From Tritrichomonas musculus (Eukaryota; Parabasalia; Tritrichomonadida; Tritrichomonadidae), in assembly GCA_039105265.1 (NCBI GenBank), contig JAPFFF010000013.1:3100001-3164000 (forward strand): a DNA stretch of 64,000 nt, written 5' to 3'. Shown here one piece after another: positions 30,956 to 42,069 of this stretch (positions are counted from its first letter, which is position 1; every line of letters starts with the position of its first letter). The position numbers and the translations under genes are program-made. The notes beneath the pieces were generated by a model. That model saw nothing but the letters and a program-made list of their open reading frames with translations, had not been told where the DNA came from and made no database searches.

Positions 30956-33900
30956 TTAAGAAAGCAATAGTCTTATTTCATCATTTGATGAATAATCAAT
31001 TGGCTTTCGACCTTGCGAATCTTCAATATTGGTATCAATATCATTCCTTTTTAATAAAAGTCTTATAATTTCTTTGTTTTCTTTTTCAACTGCTAAATGC
31101 AATACTGCTTTATAAATTAATATTAAAATATTATTTAAAGATATGATTTTGAATTTCATTAAATGATACAATTTTGAATTCTATTGAAAGATATGATTTT
31201 AAATGTTATTCAAAGTAATTATTTTGAATTATATTGAAAGATATGATTTTGAATTTTATGAAAAATTATGAAAAATATTAAGAAAATTGATGTCAACTTT
31301 CTCATTAGTTAATAAAAGTTTCACGATTTCGATGTTTTCTTTTTCAACGGCTAAATATAATGCGGTCTTATAAATTGATATTATATCAAAATTTCATTCA
31401 AAGATATGATTTTGAATTTCATTCAAAGATATGATTTTGAATATCATTGAAAGCTATGATTTTGGATTTTATTGAATGATATGATTTTGAATATCATTGA
31501 AAGATATGATTTTGAATTCCATTGAAAGATATGATTTTGAATTTTATTGATAGATATGATTTTAAATTTCATTGAAAGATATGATTTAAATGCTATTGAA
31601 AGATATGATTTTGAATTCCATTGAAAGATATGATTTTGAATTCCATTGAAAGATATGATTTTGAATTCCATTGAAAGATATGATTTTGAATGTAATTGAA
31701 AGATATGATTTTAAATTTCATTGAAAGATATGATTTAAATGCTATTGAAAGATATGATTTTAAATTTCATTGAAAGATATGATTTTGAATAGTATTGAAA
31801 GATATAATCTTGAATTATATTGAAAGATATAATTTTGAATTTCATTAAATGATATGATTTTGAATGTAATTTAATGATATGATTTTGAATTTTATGAAAA
31901 AATATGAAAAATATTAAGAAAATTGATGTCAACTTTCTCATTAGTTAATAAAAGTTTCACAATTTCAATGTTTTCTTTTTCAACGGCTAAATATAATGCG
32001 GTCTTATAAATTGATATTATATCAAAATTTCATTCAAAGATATGATTTTGAATTATATTGAATGATATGATTTTGAATTATATTGAATGATATGATTTTA
32101 AATTTCATTGAAAGATATGATTTTGAATTTTATTGAAAGATATGATTTTGAATTCTATTGAAAGATATGATTTTGAATTCCATTGAAAGATATGATTTTA
32201 AATGTTATTAAAAGATATGATTTTGAATCCAATTGAAAGATATGATTTTGAATCCAATTGAAAGATATGATTTTGAATTTTATTGAAAGATATGATTTTG
32301 AATTTCATTGAATGATATGATTTTGAATTCTATTGAAAGATATGAATTTGAATTATATTAAAAGATATGATTTTAAATTCCATTGAATGATATGATTTTA
32401 AATTTCACTGAAAGATATGATCTTGAATATCATTGAATGATATGATTTTGAATTCTATTGAAAGATATGATTTTGAATCCAATTGAAAGATATGTTTTTG
32501 AATATCATTAAATGATATGATTTTGAATTTCATTAAATGATATGATTTTGAATGTAATTCAATGATATGATTTTGAATTTTATGAAAAATTATGAAAAAT
32601 ATTAAGAAAATTGATGTCAACTTTCTCATTCGTTAATAAAAGTTTCACAATTTCAATGTTTTCTTTTTCAACTGCTAAAAATAATGCGGTCTTATAAATT
32701 GATATTATATCAAAATTTCATTGAATGATATGATTTTGAATTTCATTCAAAGATATAATTTTGAATTTTATTGAAAGATATGATTTTGGATTTTATTGAG
32801 AGATATGATTTTGAATGCTATTGAAAAATATAATTTTGAATTCTATTAAAAGATATGATTTTGAATATCATTGAAAGATATGATTTTGAATGTTATTGAA
32901 AGATATGATTTTGAATCCAATTGAAAGATATGATTTTGAATTTTATTGATAGATATGATTTTGAATTTTATTGAAAGATATGATTTTGAATGTAATTGAA
33001 AGATATGATCTTGAATTCTATTAAAAGATATGATTTAAAATTCCATTGAAAGATATGATTTTAAATTTCATTGAAAGATATGATTTAAATGCTATTGAAA
33101 GATATGATTTTAAATTTCATTGAAAGATATGATTTTGAATATCATTGAATGATATGATTTTGAATTATATTGAAAGATATAATTTTGAATTTCATTGAAA
33201 GATATGATTTTGAATAGTATTGAAAGATATGATTTTGAATTTTATGAAAAACTATGAAAAATATTAAGAAAATTGATGTCAACTTTCTCATTAGTTAATA
33301 AAAGTTTAACGATTTCGATGTTTTCTTTTTCAACGGCTAAATATAATGCGGTCTTATAAATTGATATTATATCAAAATTTCATTCAAAGATATGATTTTG
33401 AATTATATTGAATGATATGATTTTGAATTATATTGAATGATATGATTTTGAATTTCATTGAAAGATATGATTTTGAATTTTATTGAAAGATATGATTTTG
33501 AATTCTATTGAAAGATATGATTTTGAATTCCATTGAAAGATATGATTTTAAATGTTATTAAAAGATATGATTTTGAATCCAATTGAAAGATATGATTTTG
33601 AATCCAATTGAAAGATATGCTTTTGAATTTCATTGAAAGATATGATTTTGAATTTCATTGAAAGATATGATTTTGAATTTCATTGAATGATATGATTTTG
33701 AATTTTATTGAATGATATGATTTTGAATTACATTGAAAAATATGATTTTGAATTCCATTGAATGATATAATTTTGAATAAAATTGAAAGATATGATTTTT
33801 AATTTCATTGAACAATATGATTTTGAATTATATTGATAGATATGATTTTGAATTTCATTGAAAGATATGATTTTGAATTTTATTGAAAGATATGATTTTG

Positions 33901-35064
33901 AATGTTATTCGAAGATATGATTTTGAATGTAATTCAAAGATATGTTTTTGAATTTTATGAAAAATTATGAAAAATATTAAGAAAATTGATGTCAAGTTTG
34001 TCATTCGTTAATAAAAGTTTTACAATTTCAATGTTTTCTTTTTCAACTGCTAAATATAATGTTGTCTTATAAATTATTATTATATCAAAATTTCATTGAA
34101 AGATATGATTTTGAATTCTATTGAAAGATATGATTTTGAATTCTATTGAAAGATATGATTTTGAATTCTATTGAAAGATATGATTTTGAATTCTATTGAA
34201 AGATATGATTTTGAATTCTATTGAAAGATATGATTTTGAATTCTATTGAAAGATATGATTTTGAATGTTATTGAAAGATATAATTTTGAATATCATTGAC
34301 TGATATAATTTTGAATCCAATTGAAAGATATGATTTTGAATAGTATTCAAATATATGATTTTGAATGTAATTCAAAGATATGATTTTGAATTTTATAAAA
34401 AATTATGAAAAATGTTAAGAACATTGATGTCAAGTTTGTCATTCGTTAATAAAAGTTTTACAATTTCAATGTTTTCTTTTTCAACCGCTAAATATAATGC
34501 GGTCTTATAAATTGGTATTACATCAAAACTTCATTGAAAGATATGATTTTGAATGCAATTTAAAGATATTATTTTGAATTCTATTGAAAGATATGATTTT
34601 GAATGAAATTGAAAAATATGATTTTGAATATCATTGAAAGATATGATTATGGATATCATTGAATGATATGATTTTGAATAGCATTGAATGATATGATTTT
34701 GAATATCATTAAATGATATGATTTTGAATGTAATTCAAAGTTATGATTTTGAATGTAATTCAATTATATGATTTTGGATTTTATAAAAAATTATGAAAAA
34801 TATTAAGAACATTAATGTCAACTTTCTCATTAGTTAATAAAAGTTTCACAATTTCAATGTTTTCTTTTTCAACTGCTAAATATAATGCGGTCTTATAAAT
34901 TGATATTATATCAAAATTTCATTGAATGATATGATTTTGAATTTCTTTGAATGATATGATTTTGAATGTTATTGAAAGATATGATTTTGAATAGTATTGA
35001 AAGATATGATATTAACATAATTAAATGAATATCAATTGAAATTGTATTAGCAGAGTATTGAAAT
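30956..35064 (-). CDS. Ankyrin segments of the DUF3447 gene, separated by repeat arrays
   Basis: Downstream of the DUF3447 segment, eight ankyrin segments are readable at about 34900-34803, 34512-34418, 34072-33975, 33361-33264, 32699-32602, 32010-31913, 31374-31278 and 31119-30956. The first seven each encode a version of YKTALYLAVEKENIEIVKLL then LTNEKVDIN. The last encodes ALHLAVEKENKEIIRLLL and a closing half-repeat DSQGRKPIDYSSNDEIRLLLS with its stop. All are open in the ankyrin frame. Between each pair is an array of 25-nt units. In a normal gene these segments would abut to give a standard solenoid. Either the arrays are removed from the transcript or translation, or the gene is non-functional. 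Confidence 0.6.
31125..31265. repeat. 25-nt array C1 (about 5 units)
   Basis: Units of the form GAAT-NNN-ATTGAAAGATATGATTTT with triplets TTC, TCT, GTT, TAT and TTT. Lies between the last two ankyrin segments and is less regular than its neighbours. Confidence 0.8.
31385..31905. repeat. 25-nt array C2 (about 21 units)
   Basis: Same unit. Triplets seen are TTC (6), TCC (4), TTT (3), ATC, GCT and GTA (2 each), AGT and TAT. Three consecutive units carry TCC. Confidence 0.9.
32020..32590. repeat. 25-nt array C3 (about 23 units)
   Basis: Same unit. Its first ten triplets, starting TTC, TAT, TAT, TTC, TTT and ending CCA, CCA, are in the same order as those of array C5. Confidence 0.9.
32705..33250. 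repeat. 25-nt array C4 (about 22 units)
   Basis: Same unit. Shares the ordered run TTC, GCT, TTC and the near-end AGT with array C2, marking an older common origin. Confidence 0.9.
33370..33965. repeat. 25-nt array C5 (about 24 units)
   Basis: Same unit. The first ten triplets duplicate array C3. The rest include TAC and AAA, each seen only once in the locus. Confidence 0.9.
34085..34400. repeat. 25-nt array C6 (about 13 units)
   Basis: Same unit. Six consecutive perfect units with triplet TCT show a recent local expansion; the rest are GTT, ATC, CCA, AGT, GTA and TTT. Confidence 0.9.
34520..34790. repeat. 25-nt array C7 (about 11 units)
   Basis: Same unit with ATC (3), GTA (2), and GCA, GAA and AGC, which are otherwise absent from the locus. 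Confidence 0.85.
34910..35040. repeat. 25-nt array C8 (about 4 units)
   Basis: Short, partly degenerate array between the DUF3447 segment and the first ankyrin segment. Triplets TTC, TTC, GTT and AGT. Confidence 0.8.
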
Positions 35065-36219
35065 TTCTTTTTTATTTATATCTATAGCTTTGTCTTTCAA
35101 AAGAAAATCAACAAGTGCACAATAATCGTACTTGCACAATTTGCAAAATGAAGATTCACTAATGAAATCATTTTTCAAAAAGGCGAAATTATAGTATTTG
35201 AGACATTGATTGAACGTATCCTGTGAATTTTCTTCACCATTTTGCAAGAAGTTGTTTATGAAGTAATTTGCAATGTCGTTGTGGTGGCATTTGATTGATT
35301 CATAAAAGACTCGTTTGTATGACTTATCCTTTAATTCAACATGATTGTCTTCCAGAAAGTGAATCATTTCAGCATTTTGACCATGAATGGCCAAAAGCCA
35401 CAACGATGTGGTTAATTCAACACCTTCAAGTCGCAAGTAATTGAATATTTGAATTGAACCAAAAAATACAGCATATTCAATCAATGAAAATCCGCCATCT
35501 TTTTGATTATTTTGGTTTGATTTTTTTAGATTCTTAATTAAAAATGAATTTGTTTCATAAATTGATGGTTGAATTTTTAAGTTAAGTGAAACATCATTTC
35601 TAGTAACGTACGCAACAAATTCTGTGATCGTGTCGTTTCGAATCAATTTGCAGATTTGGCTGTCATTTTCGCCTTCCTTTCGTTTTTCATAAAAATTTTC
35701 TGGCAATTCTTTCTTTATTTCTTCAACCCATCCATTTTTCTTTGTATTTGGATCATATTTTGGGAACCACTTTTCATTGATGAATGGTAGAATTTCTGGC
35801 TGAAAATACTGTGGATATTTGGCCTCTATATATTTCTCTGTTTCTGTAATTTTTTTAACGATATATTCATCAATAATTATTAGTTGTTGTTCAATGAGAA
35901 ATAAAAGAATCCTTTTGTTGCTCTTAAAAATATTGAATATCTCTGAATTTGACATATATTTTTTGAGATCTTCTTTGAAAAATAGCAAAATTCTTTCGAT
36001 TTTGGCAAAAAAGTTGGGGAAACGATGAAAATTATTCACAATTTTAGAAATTAAGTGCATTAATGACAAAAGAAAATACTTATAATCACTTTTTTTTGTA
36101 TCATTAAATTTATTTTCAAGAATTAGAAAGTTTTCTTCTGAATTGGCTTCCTCTTCAAGAAAACACACAATATTTTTTTGAATATCCTTCATTGTGTCCA
36201 AGTATTCTTGAAAACTCAT
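35047..36219 (-). CDS. DUF3447 ankyrin-family protein, N-terminal segment
   Basis: Starts at ATG 36219 (MSFQEYLDTMKDIQ). The first ~200 residues are the helical N-terminal region typical of trichomonad DUF3447 proteins (NSEIFNIFKSNKRILLFLIE, then EKRKEGENDSQICKLIRND). The DUF3447 ankyrin-like block follows (SLIEYAVFFGSIQIFNYLRL, LWLLAIHGQNAEMIHFLE, CHHNDIANYFINNFL). The segment ends CKYDYCALVDFLLKDKAIDIN-KKEI and then meets a stop, where the first repeat array begins. Trichomonads carry hundreds of these proteins, presumably protein-binding cytoplasmic solenoids of unknown role. The reading frame past DIN-KKEI (to 35047) probably belongs to the intervening sequence. Confidence 0.8.
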   Translation of the reverse strand: MSFQEYLDTMKDIQKNIVCFLEEEANSEENFLILENKFNDTKKSDYKYFLLSLMHLISKIVNNFHRFPNFFAKIERILLFFKEDLKKYMSNSEIFNIFKSNKRILLFLIEQQLIIIDEYIVKKITETEKYIEAKYPQYFQPEILPFINEKWFPKYDPNTKKNGWVEEIKKELPENFYEKRKEGENDSQICKLIRNDTITEFVAYVTRNDVSLNLKIQPSIYETNSFLIKNLKKSNQNNQKDGGFSLIEYAVFFGSIQIFNYLRLEGVELTTSLWLLAIHGQNAEMIHFLEDNHVELKDKSYKRVFYESIKCHHNDIANYFINNFLQNGEENSQDTFNQCLKYYNFAFLKNDFISESSFCKLCKYDYCALVDFLLKDKAIDINKKEISILC

Positions 36220-36893
36220 ACTTTTTCCGAAATGTTTTTTTTTTTTTTCTCAATTTATTCAATTCATTCAATTTTGAAAAATCAAAAAAATTAGCCAGTA
36301 GATTGAATCCGCGGTTGATATCATATTTTGATTAAGCCTATTAGAGCATTATATTATTATAATTCATTGAATTTTTTGTGTTTAAAAAAAAAAAGATTGA
36401 AATTTGCAGAAAAAAAATTTATTTTTAGATCAAATTGACATATTATCTTTATATGTGATTTTTTAATATATAATAATTTTCCACAATTTGCAATATTAAT
36501 ATCATACTAGAACAAAAATGAAATATATTGCATTATTATGAGAATAAACTTTTAAATATAACAATAAATTATATTTTATACCAATATAAACATGAAATTA
36601 AAGGAAAATTTCCAAATTGATATATTGTTGAATGATTAAAATATATTCAAAAAATGGCAATAAAAGAAGTTATCTATGTTTTATGTTTTATCTTATCCAA
36701 ATATAATTATTTACAACATGATTCTTTGGAAATTCTTCTTCTTTGGCCCAGAAATAACAAACAAAATTTATAAAATTGAATGCAAAATGATCGTTGCAAA
36801 TTTATTTCCTAAAATTTTATCGTCGATGTAAACCATTCAAATTGTTCTCATTTATTTCCAAAAATAAAATTTATTTCCTAAACGGCTGTATCA

Positions 36894-36898
36894 TCATA
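36894..36898 (+). promoter_or_regulatory. Initiator-like element TCATA
   Basis: Matches TCA(C/T)(A/T) with its A 21 nt before the ATG at 36917, which supports that ATG rather than the in-frame one at 36794. Confidence 0.35.
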
Positions 36899-36916
36899 TT
36901 TAAATATTTATATTTA

Positions 36917-37777
36917 ATGACTATTGTTAAGAATGTTGAATTTAATGATGAAATGCAGCAATTTGCAATCAATGCTGGACAACAAGCTGTAGATCGTTTG
37001 AATATGACAAAGAATATTGCACAATATATTCTATCAGAAATGAAAAAAAAATATGACCATGAATGGCACTGCTTTGTTACAGATTCTTTGGATGAACCAA
37101 AAGATTTAAATAATTATGATTCCTACATTTGTTTCAAAATTGAATTATATACCGTTCATTTATGGGACGAACATATAGAAAAGCAGGCTTCAATCAATCA
37201 ATCATCAAAAGGACCAGTTCCATTAGATGATTCACAGCCTTTAGAGAAGCTTCAAACTTTATCTAATAATAACGATAAAAAAGATATTAAAGCGCTATTT
37301 GCGAAATATGATAAGAGTGGTGATGGTAAGCTTGAATTTGATGAATTTATAGGGTTTATGCATGAAGGACTCGGATTTGAAGGTAATATTAATCAAATGA
37401 GATTCCTATACGATGGAATGGACACAAACGGCTCACACAATATTGACCAAAGTGAAATTATTGAATGCCTTATTAATTGGAAGGAAGGGAACTTCAAATG
37501 GATTACAAAAATGATTTTCCGTGGTGCAGATAAAGACAAATCAAGAAAAGTTTCCATTAATGAGCTTAAATGTGCATGCAGCAACCTTGGCAAGTCACTA
37601 GATCAAGAAGATTTTGAAAAGCAGTGCATTTCTGAATTTGGGAGCAAGAAGAAAGAGCTGGAATATTGGGAATTCTATAAAATTATCAGCGGAGAAACTC
37701 TTGACAAGAACAGCATAGATGCTGATCCATATGATGGAAAAATTCCTCAAAAATCTAAATGTTGTCTTTTACTTTAA
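36917..37777 (+). CDS. Dynein light chain LC8-like domain fused to EF-hands, with CaaX tail
   Basis: Start chosen at MTIVKNVEFNDEM, where the domain begins; an in-frame upstream ATG at 36794 would add an unlikely basic leader. Residues ~4-90 match the LC8/DYNLL family (FNDEMQQFAINAGQQAV, NIAQYILSEMKKKYDHEWHC), which normally stands alone as an ~89-residue dimeric hub protein. From about residue 120 come EF-hand calcium-binding loops: DKSGDGKLEFDEF (canonical), DTNGSHNIDQSE and DKDKSRKVSINE (both near-canonical). The protein ends KCCLLL, a CaaX box CLLL with leucine favouring geranylgeranylation and a preceding cysteine open to palmitoylation. It therefore looks like a membrane-anchored, calcium-responsive LC8 protein. 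The domain calls are good; localisation is inference. Confidence 0.8.
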   Translation: MTIVKNVEFNDEMQQFAINAGQQAVDRLNMTKNIAQYILSEMKKKYDHEWHCFVTDSLDEPKDLNNYDSYICFKIELYTVHLWDEHIEKQASINQSSKGPVPLDDSQPLEKLQTLSNNNDKKDIKALFAKYDKSGDGKLEFDEFIGFMHEGLGFEGNINQMRFLYDGMDTNGSHNIDQSEIIECLINWKEGNFKWITKMIFRGADKDKSRKVSINELKCACSNLGKSLDQEDFEKQCISEFGSKKKELEYWEFYKIISGETLDKNSIDADPYDGKIPQKSKCCLLL

Positions 37778-40502
37778 GTTTACAATACTTTTTATTGTTT
37801 AAGGTGCAAATTTAGTACGTTACGTAACACTGGTTTTGAATAAAATCCGTCATCAGCCAATTTATCGCTGATCTTCTGCTATTTTTATATATAGCTATTC
37901 AACCAATTAATTATAGGTTATATCCAAAAATATTATTGATTATCTAGTAATAAATTTTCGGTCTTCTACTATTTAATTACGGATTCTTTTCGTTTTAATT
38001 GTTAATATTATATATAATGACCCACAATGTCCTACAATCTGATCTTGGATTATTTGCCGATCTTACTATAATAAATTACCAATCTTTCAATAATTATTTA
38101 CCAATCGCTTCTTATTTAATAATAAAATTTATCACCAATTATTTTTCTGCCTTTTTCTTACTTCTTTATGCTATTCTTTATGATAATAGATAAAAAAAAT
38201 CTTCATCAAATACTAATTTATTAATTATTTTTTCTGTTAAATGCTCTTAAAGCAAATTTTCTTTTAAGGATGGCAATAAAATTTTTTTTCTCCAGGATAT
38301 TTATATTTTTTTAAAGAGTTTTATTATTTAATATTTCTCAAATTATTTGAATTTAATTCTATTGAATTCAATAGAGCATTCAATGATTATATTTTCTTTT
38401 TTCGTGGATTTTATGATTACTTTCTTCTTTATTTATAGTTAAAAATAAAAATCCAAATTTTAGTAAAAAAGTTTTTGGACAATCGTTTTTTCCATCAATC
38501 CACTTTTTGAAATAATTTGTAATTCAAAAAGTGAAAAAGTATAGAATTATTTGAAAGGAAAATATTGCTTTCAAATGATTTCAGAGGAAAAGTGTTTCAA
38601 AAAGTTGATTATAACTAAAGATAATCTATTAATATATTCGTAAAGACTAGTCATGGAGCATAAAAAAATAATCTTTAAAACTGAGAAAAATAATAAGAAA
38701 TAAAATATTATTAAAAAAAGTAACGATATGAAAATATATAATATTAAAGAAAAAAGATTACAAATTTTGACAAGCAAATCCAGCTTTCATTTAAGGAAAA
38801 CAAATTCTTCCAAAACGCATGACAAAAGAATAACGAAAACAAATAAAATATTTTCAAAAAAATCTCTTATTCTCAACTTATGTCTTAAACTTGAGATAAA
38901 GGAAGAATAATTCAAACTTTTTGATTGAACAAAAAACAAATAAGTACAGAATAGAAACAAAAAAACAGCTATTTTATTCTATAAAAAAAAATAATATTCA
39001 AAATTAACATTTATAGTTTACTGTCCAATAAAAACAGCATTGATACATTACTTTTGAAGGAAATGTTTTGAATTCATTACAAATAATGATAGTCATGAGC
39101 AAAATCAGCAAATGGGAATTGTATTTTGTTATTTTGTAGTATCAGCTATATGTTTTTGTAGGTAATTGTAGTATCAGTAGCACATGAAACAAAATCAGTA
39201 TGGAATCCTGAATGTAAAGGAATTGAAGGATCATCAAAAATACATATGAGCTTGGGGAGGATATGAAACGATATCAGTATGGAATGAAGCATAACCTTAA
39301 ATACACTTGAACTTGGGTAAAATATGAAACCTTATTAGTATGGAATCCTTTTTATTAATGTTTTTTTTCGGTTTATTTGAATGTATTATATTTCCACTTT
39401 TTTCAATTATATTCAATATATATGAATATATTGATTAAATATATATATATATATTTATTGGAATAGATATATATCAATTAATATATAAGGAATTTAATAG
39501 ATATAAATAATTAGTTTTTAAAAGAAGAATAATTCCTTGATCTAAAATAAATAACATTTTCATCTAAAGAAGTTGAAAACAATGAAAAAAGAGTTTATTA
39601 TATCTTGAAATTGAAAATTATCAAATCTCAAATCGTTGATTTTCAAGAAAATTGTATATTTTAATTATCCTATTCATTTTACATATCACTTAAATTGAAT
39701 TTAATTGTAAAATTAGTGTCAGAAACAGACCCCTCAAATATTAACTTTTTCTGTGAGGGCGGTCTTCTCAAATAATAAACGTTCGCAGGTCAAATTAATA
39801 ACGTATTTCATTTGTACCTTAATAATAAATCAAAATATTTTAAATGATTGAAATGTTTCAAAACTCTTTTATAATTTTTTTTAGTTATTTTTTGAATTTT
39901 ATTGATTGTAAGATGTGAAGCATAACTTGAAAGATGAATTTATTGAAATAAATTTGTGAATAACTTTTTTCCTAGATAAGTCAGAGAATATAGTACAAAA
40001 AGTTGGGACAATCATACTTTATTTCTAGAGATTTATCATTATAATTTATTTAAAACCTATATCTTACTCTCTATCTACGGAATTGAATTATAGAAGTTAT
40101 ATTTGAGTATCTTTCAAATCAAAAATGAATTAAAAAAAAAATTGAATTTCAATTATTTCAATAATTGAATTGATCTTCTGAAAAAGTGAAATCATATTCA
40201 AATTTTCATAATTCCAACTTTTTATTAGGAGTGTTTTGTTAAAACAATTGACCTTATTTGTTGGTTAATACTTAGTATTACCAATATCAACTCAAATGAA
40301 CAGTTATAATACTTTTTTTATAAATATTACTTGACAATAGAAATTATTTTAAACTAAGTTAAGCATTTGGTTGATAAATACTATTAAATACTATAATTAA
40401 TAAAAATAATAATTATGGTATTATTATTATAAAACATACATATATCAATTTCATGTATTTTGCTTTTTTATTAAAAAAAAATAATTTTAAAAGGCTTTTT
40501 AA
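37778..40502. other. 2.7-kb non-coding stretch
   Basis: No supported gene; short frames here are lysine/isoleucine-rich as expected of AT-rich DNA. Contains the three-copy repeat at 39182-39349, a TA-rich run at about 39434-39490, and a hairpin at 39727-39764 (AGACCCCTCA with TGAGGGCGGTCT). Confidence 0.5.
39182..39349. repeat. Three spaced copies of an ATATGAAAC...AGTATGGAATCC motif
   Basis: (A/C)ATGAAAC, six variable bases, then AGTATGGAAT(CC) occurs at about 39183, 39259 and 39319, spaced about 75 and 60 bp. Intervening DNA is weakly similar (ACATATGAGCTTGG and ACACTTGAACTTGG). Confidence 0.6.
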
Positions 40503-42069
40503 TCAACGATTAAAGAGTTGCTTAATGTGATTATTTGTAGCATAATCAATTGGTTCTTTACCATGACAATCCTTAGAATGAATATCAATTCTTTTATTTT
40601 CTAACAATAATTTAATTATTTCTGGATATCCTTTTTCAACTGCAAGATGCAAAGGTGTTTTATAAAATCATTTCCAAATTTTATCAATAAATGATTTTTA
40701 AATATCATAGAAAGTAAAAATAAAAATTTTAAGACAATTAACATCAATTTTGTCATTCGATAGCAAAAGTTTGACGATTTCGATATTTTCTTTTTCAATT
40801 GCTAAAAATAATGCTGTTTTATATAACTATATCATAATTTCATAAAATTGTAGGTTTTTGGATGTAATAAAAGAAATGATTTTAAATTTCATTAAAGATA
40901 TGATTTTTCAATTTTATTAAAAAATGACACTTTGAATTATATCAAAAAAAATTTATTTTTTTAATTTTATCAAAAGAAATGATTTATAATTTCATTGAAA
41001 AGAATAGATTTGAATTGAATTGAAAGATATGATATTGAATGTAATTGAATAATATGATTTGAATGTAGTTAAAAAATATGATGTTGAATTCCATTTTAAT
41101 AAATGATTTTGAATGTAATAAAAAATATTGAATTCAAATTTCATTAAAAAATATTGGCCAAAATGTAATTAAAAAAAATGACTTTGGATGTAATAAAAAG
41201 ATATTGGTTTTTAAATTTCATTTAAAAGAATAATTTTGAATTGTATTTAAATAAAATTTAAATATATGGAATGTTGACATCAATATTGCCATTAGATAGT
41301 AGAAGTTTGATGATTTCAACACTCTCTTTTTCAACAGATAAATATAATGCATTTGTATAAAAAGAGATTTTAATTTCATCAAATTACATGGTTTTGAATT
41401 CCATTAAAATATATGATTTTGGATGTAATCAAAAGACATAATTTTGAATTATAGAAAAAAATATGATTTTGAATAGTATAAATACAATTATTTTAAAATT
41501 TTATTAAAATAAATAATTTGGATTTCATTAAAATAAATGTTTTTGAATATAATTAAAAGAAACTATTTCGAATTTCATCAAAATATAGCGTTTTGAATGT
41601 AATTAATCAAAATTATGTCTGAATTTCATTGAAAAAAATTATTTTGAATGTAATTGAAAGATATGTTTTTGAATTTCATTGAAAGAAATGATTTTAAATG
41701 TAATTAAAAGATATTATTTTGAATTGTATTTATAATATTGACATTAATCTTATCATTTGATAGTAGAAGTTTGATGATCTCAACATTCTCTTTTTCAACA
41801 GCTAAATATAATGCTGTTTTATATAAACAATATTTCGAATTTTATTAAATCAGTAGAAATAAAATATAATTAAATGATATGATTTTGAAATTTTATTAAG
41901 AGCAATGTTTTTGAATTCCATTTAATGATATGATTTTAAATGTAATTAAAAGATATGATGGTGAATTGGATCAAAAAAGTTGATTTTAAAATTATATTAA
42001 AAGATATGAATATTGAATGTAATTGAATGATATGATATTGAATTAAATCAGAAAACATGATTTTGAATT
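40503..42069 (-). CDS. Ankyrin segments of the second DUF3447 gene, separated by degenerate repeats
   Basis: Ankyrin segments are readable at about 41828-41735 (YIKTALYLAVEKENVEIIK), 41360-41270 (YTNALYLSVEKESVEIIK), 40826-40730 (TALFLAIEKENIEIVKLLL) and 40664-40503 (TPLHLAVEKGYPEIIKLLL, closing SKDCHGKEPIDYATNNHIKQ then stop at 40503). Intervening sequences break the frame at the same point of the repeat as in the 31-36 kb gene. They hold older, irregular versions of the same AAT-NNN-ATT unit, with indels. Each coding segment is intact although the intervening DNA has drifted widely. Confidence 0.55.

Noticed and set aside
31444-32629. Short frames encoding FKIISFN/IQNHIFQ repeats
   Set aside because: Arise from the 25-nt repeat read through three frames; no start context and no family.
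31125-35040. CRISPR-like array
   Set aside because: Units are too short (25 nt), the variable part is only 3 nt, the sequence is eukaryotic, and the arrays sit inside ankyrin genes.
38728-38910. 60-residue lysine-rich frame
   Set aside because: Composition is what AT-rich random DNA gives; no domain or promoter support.
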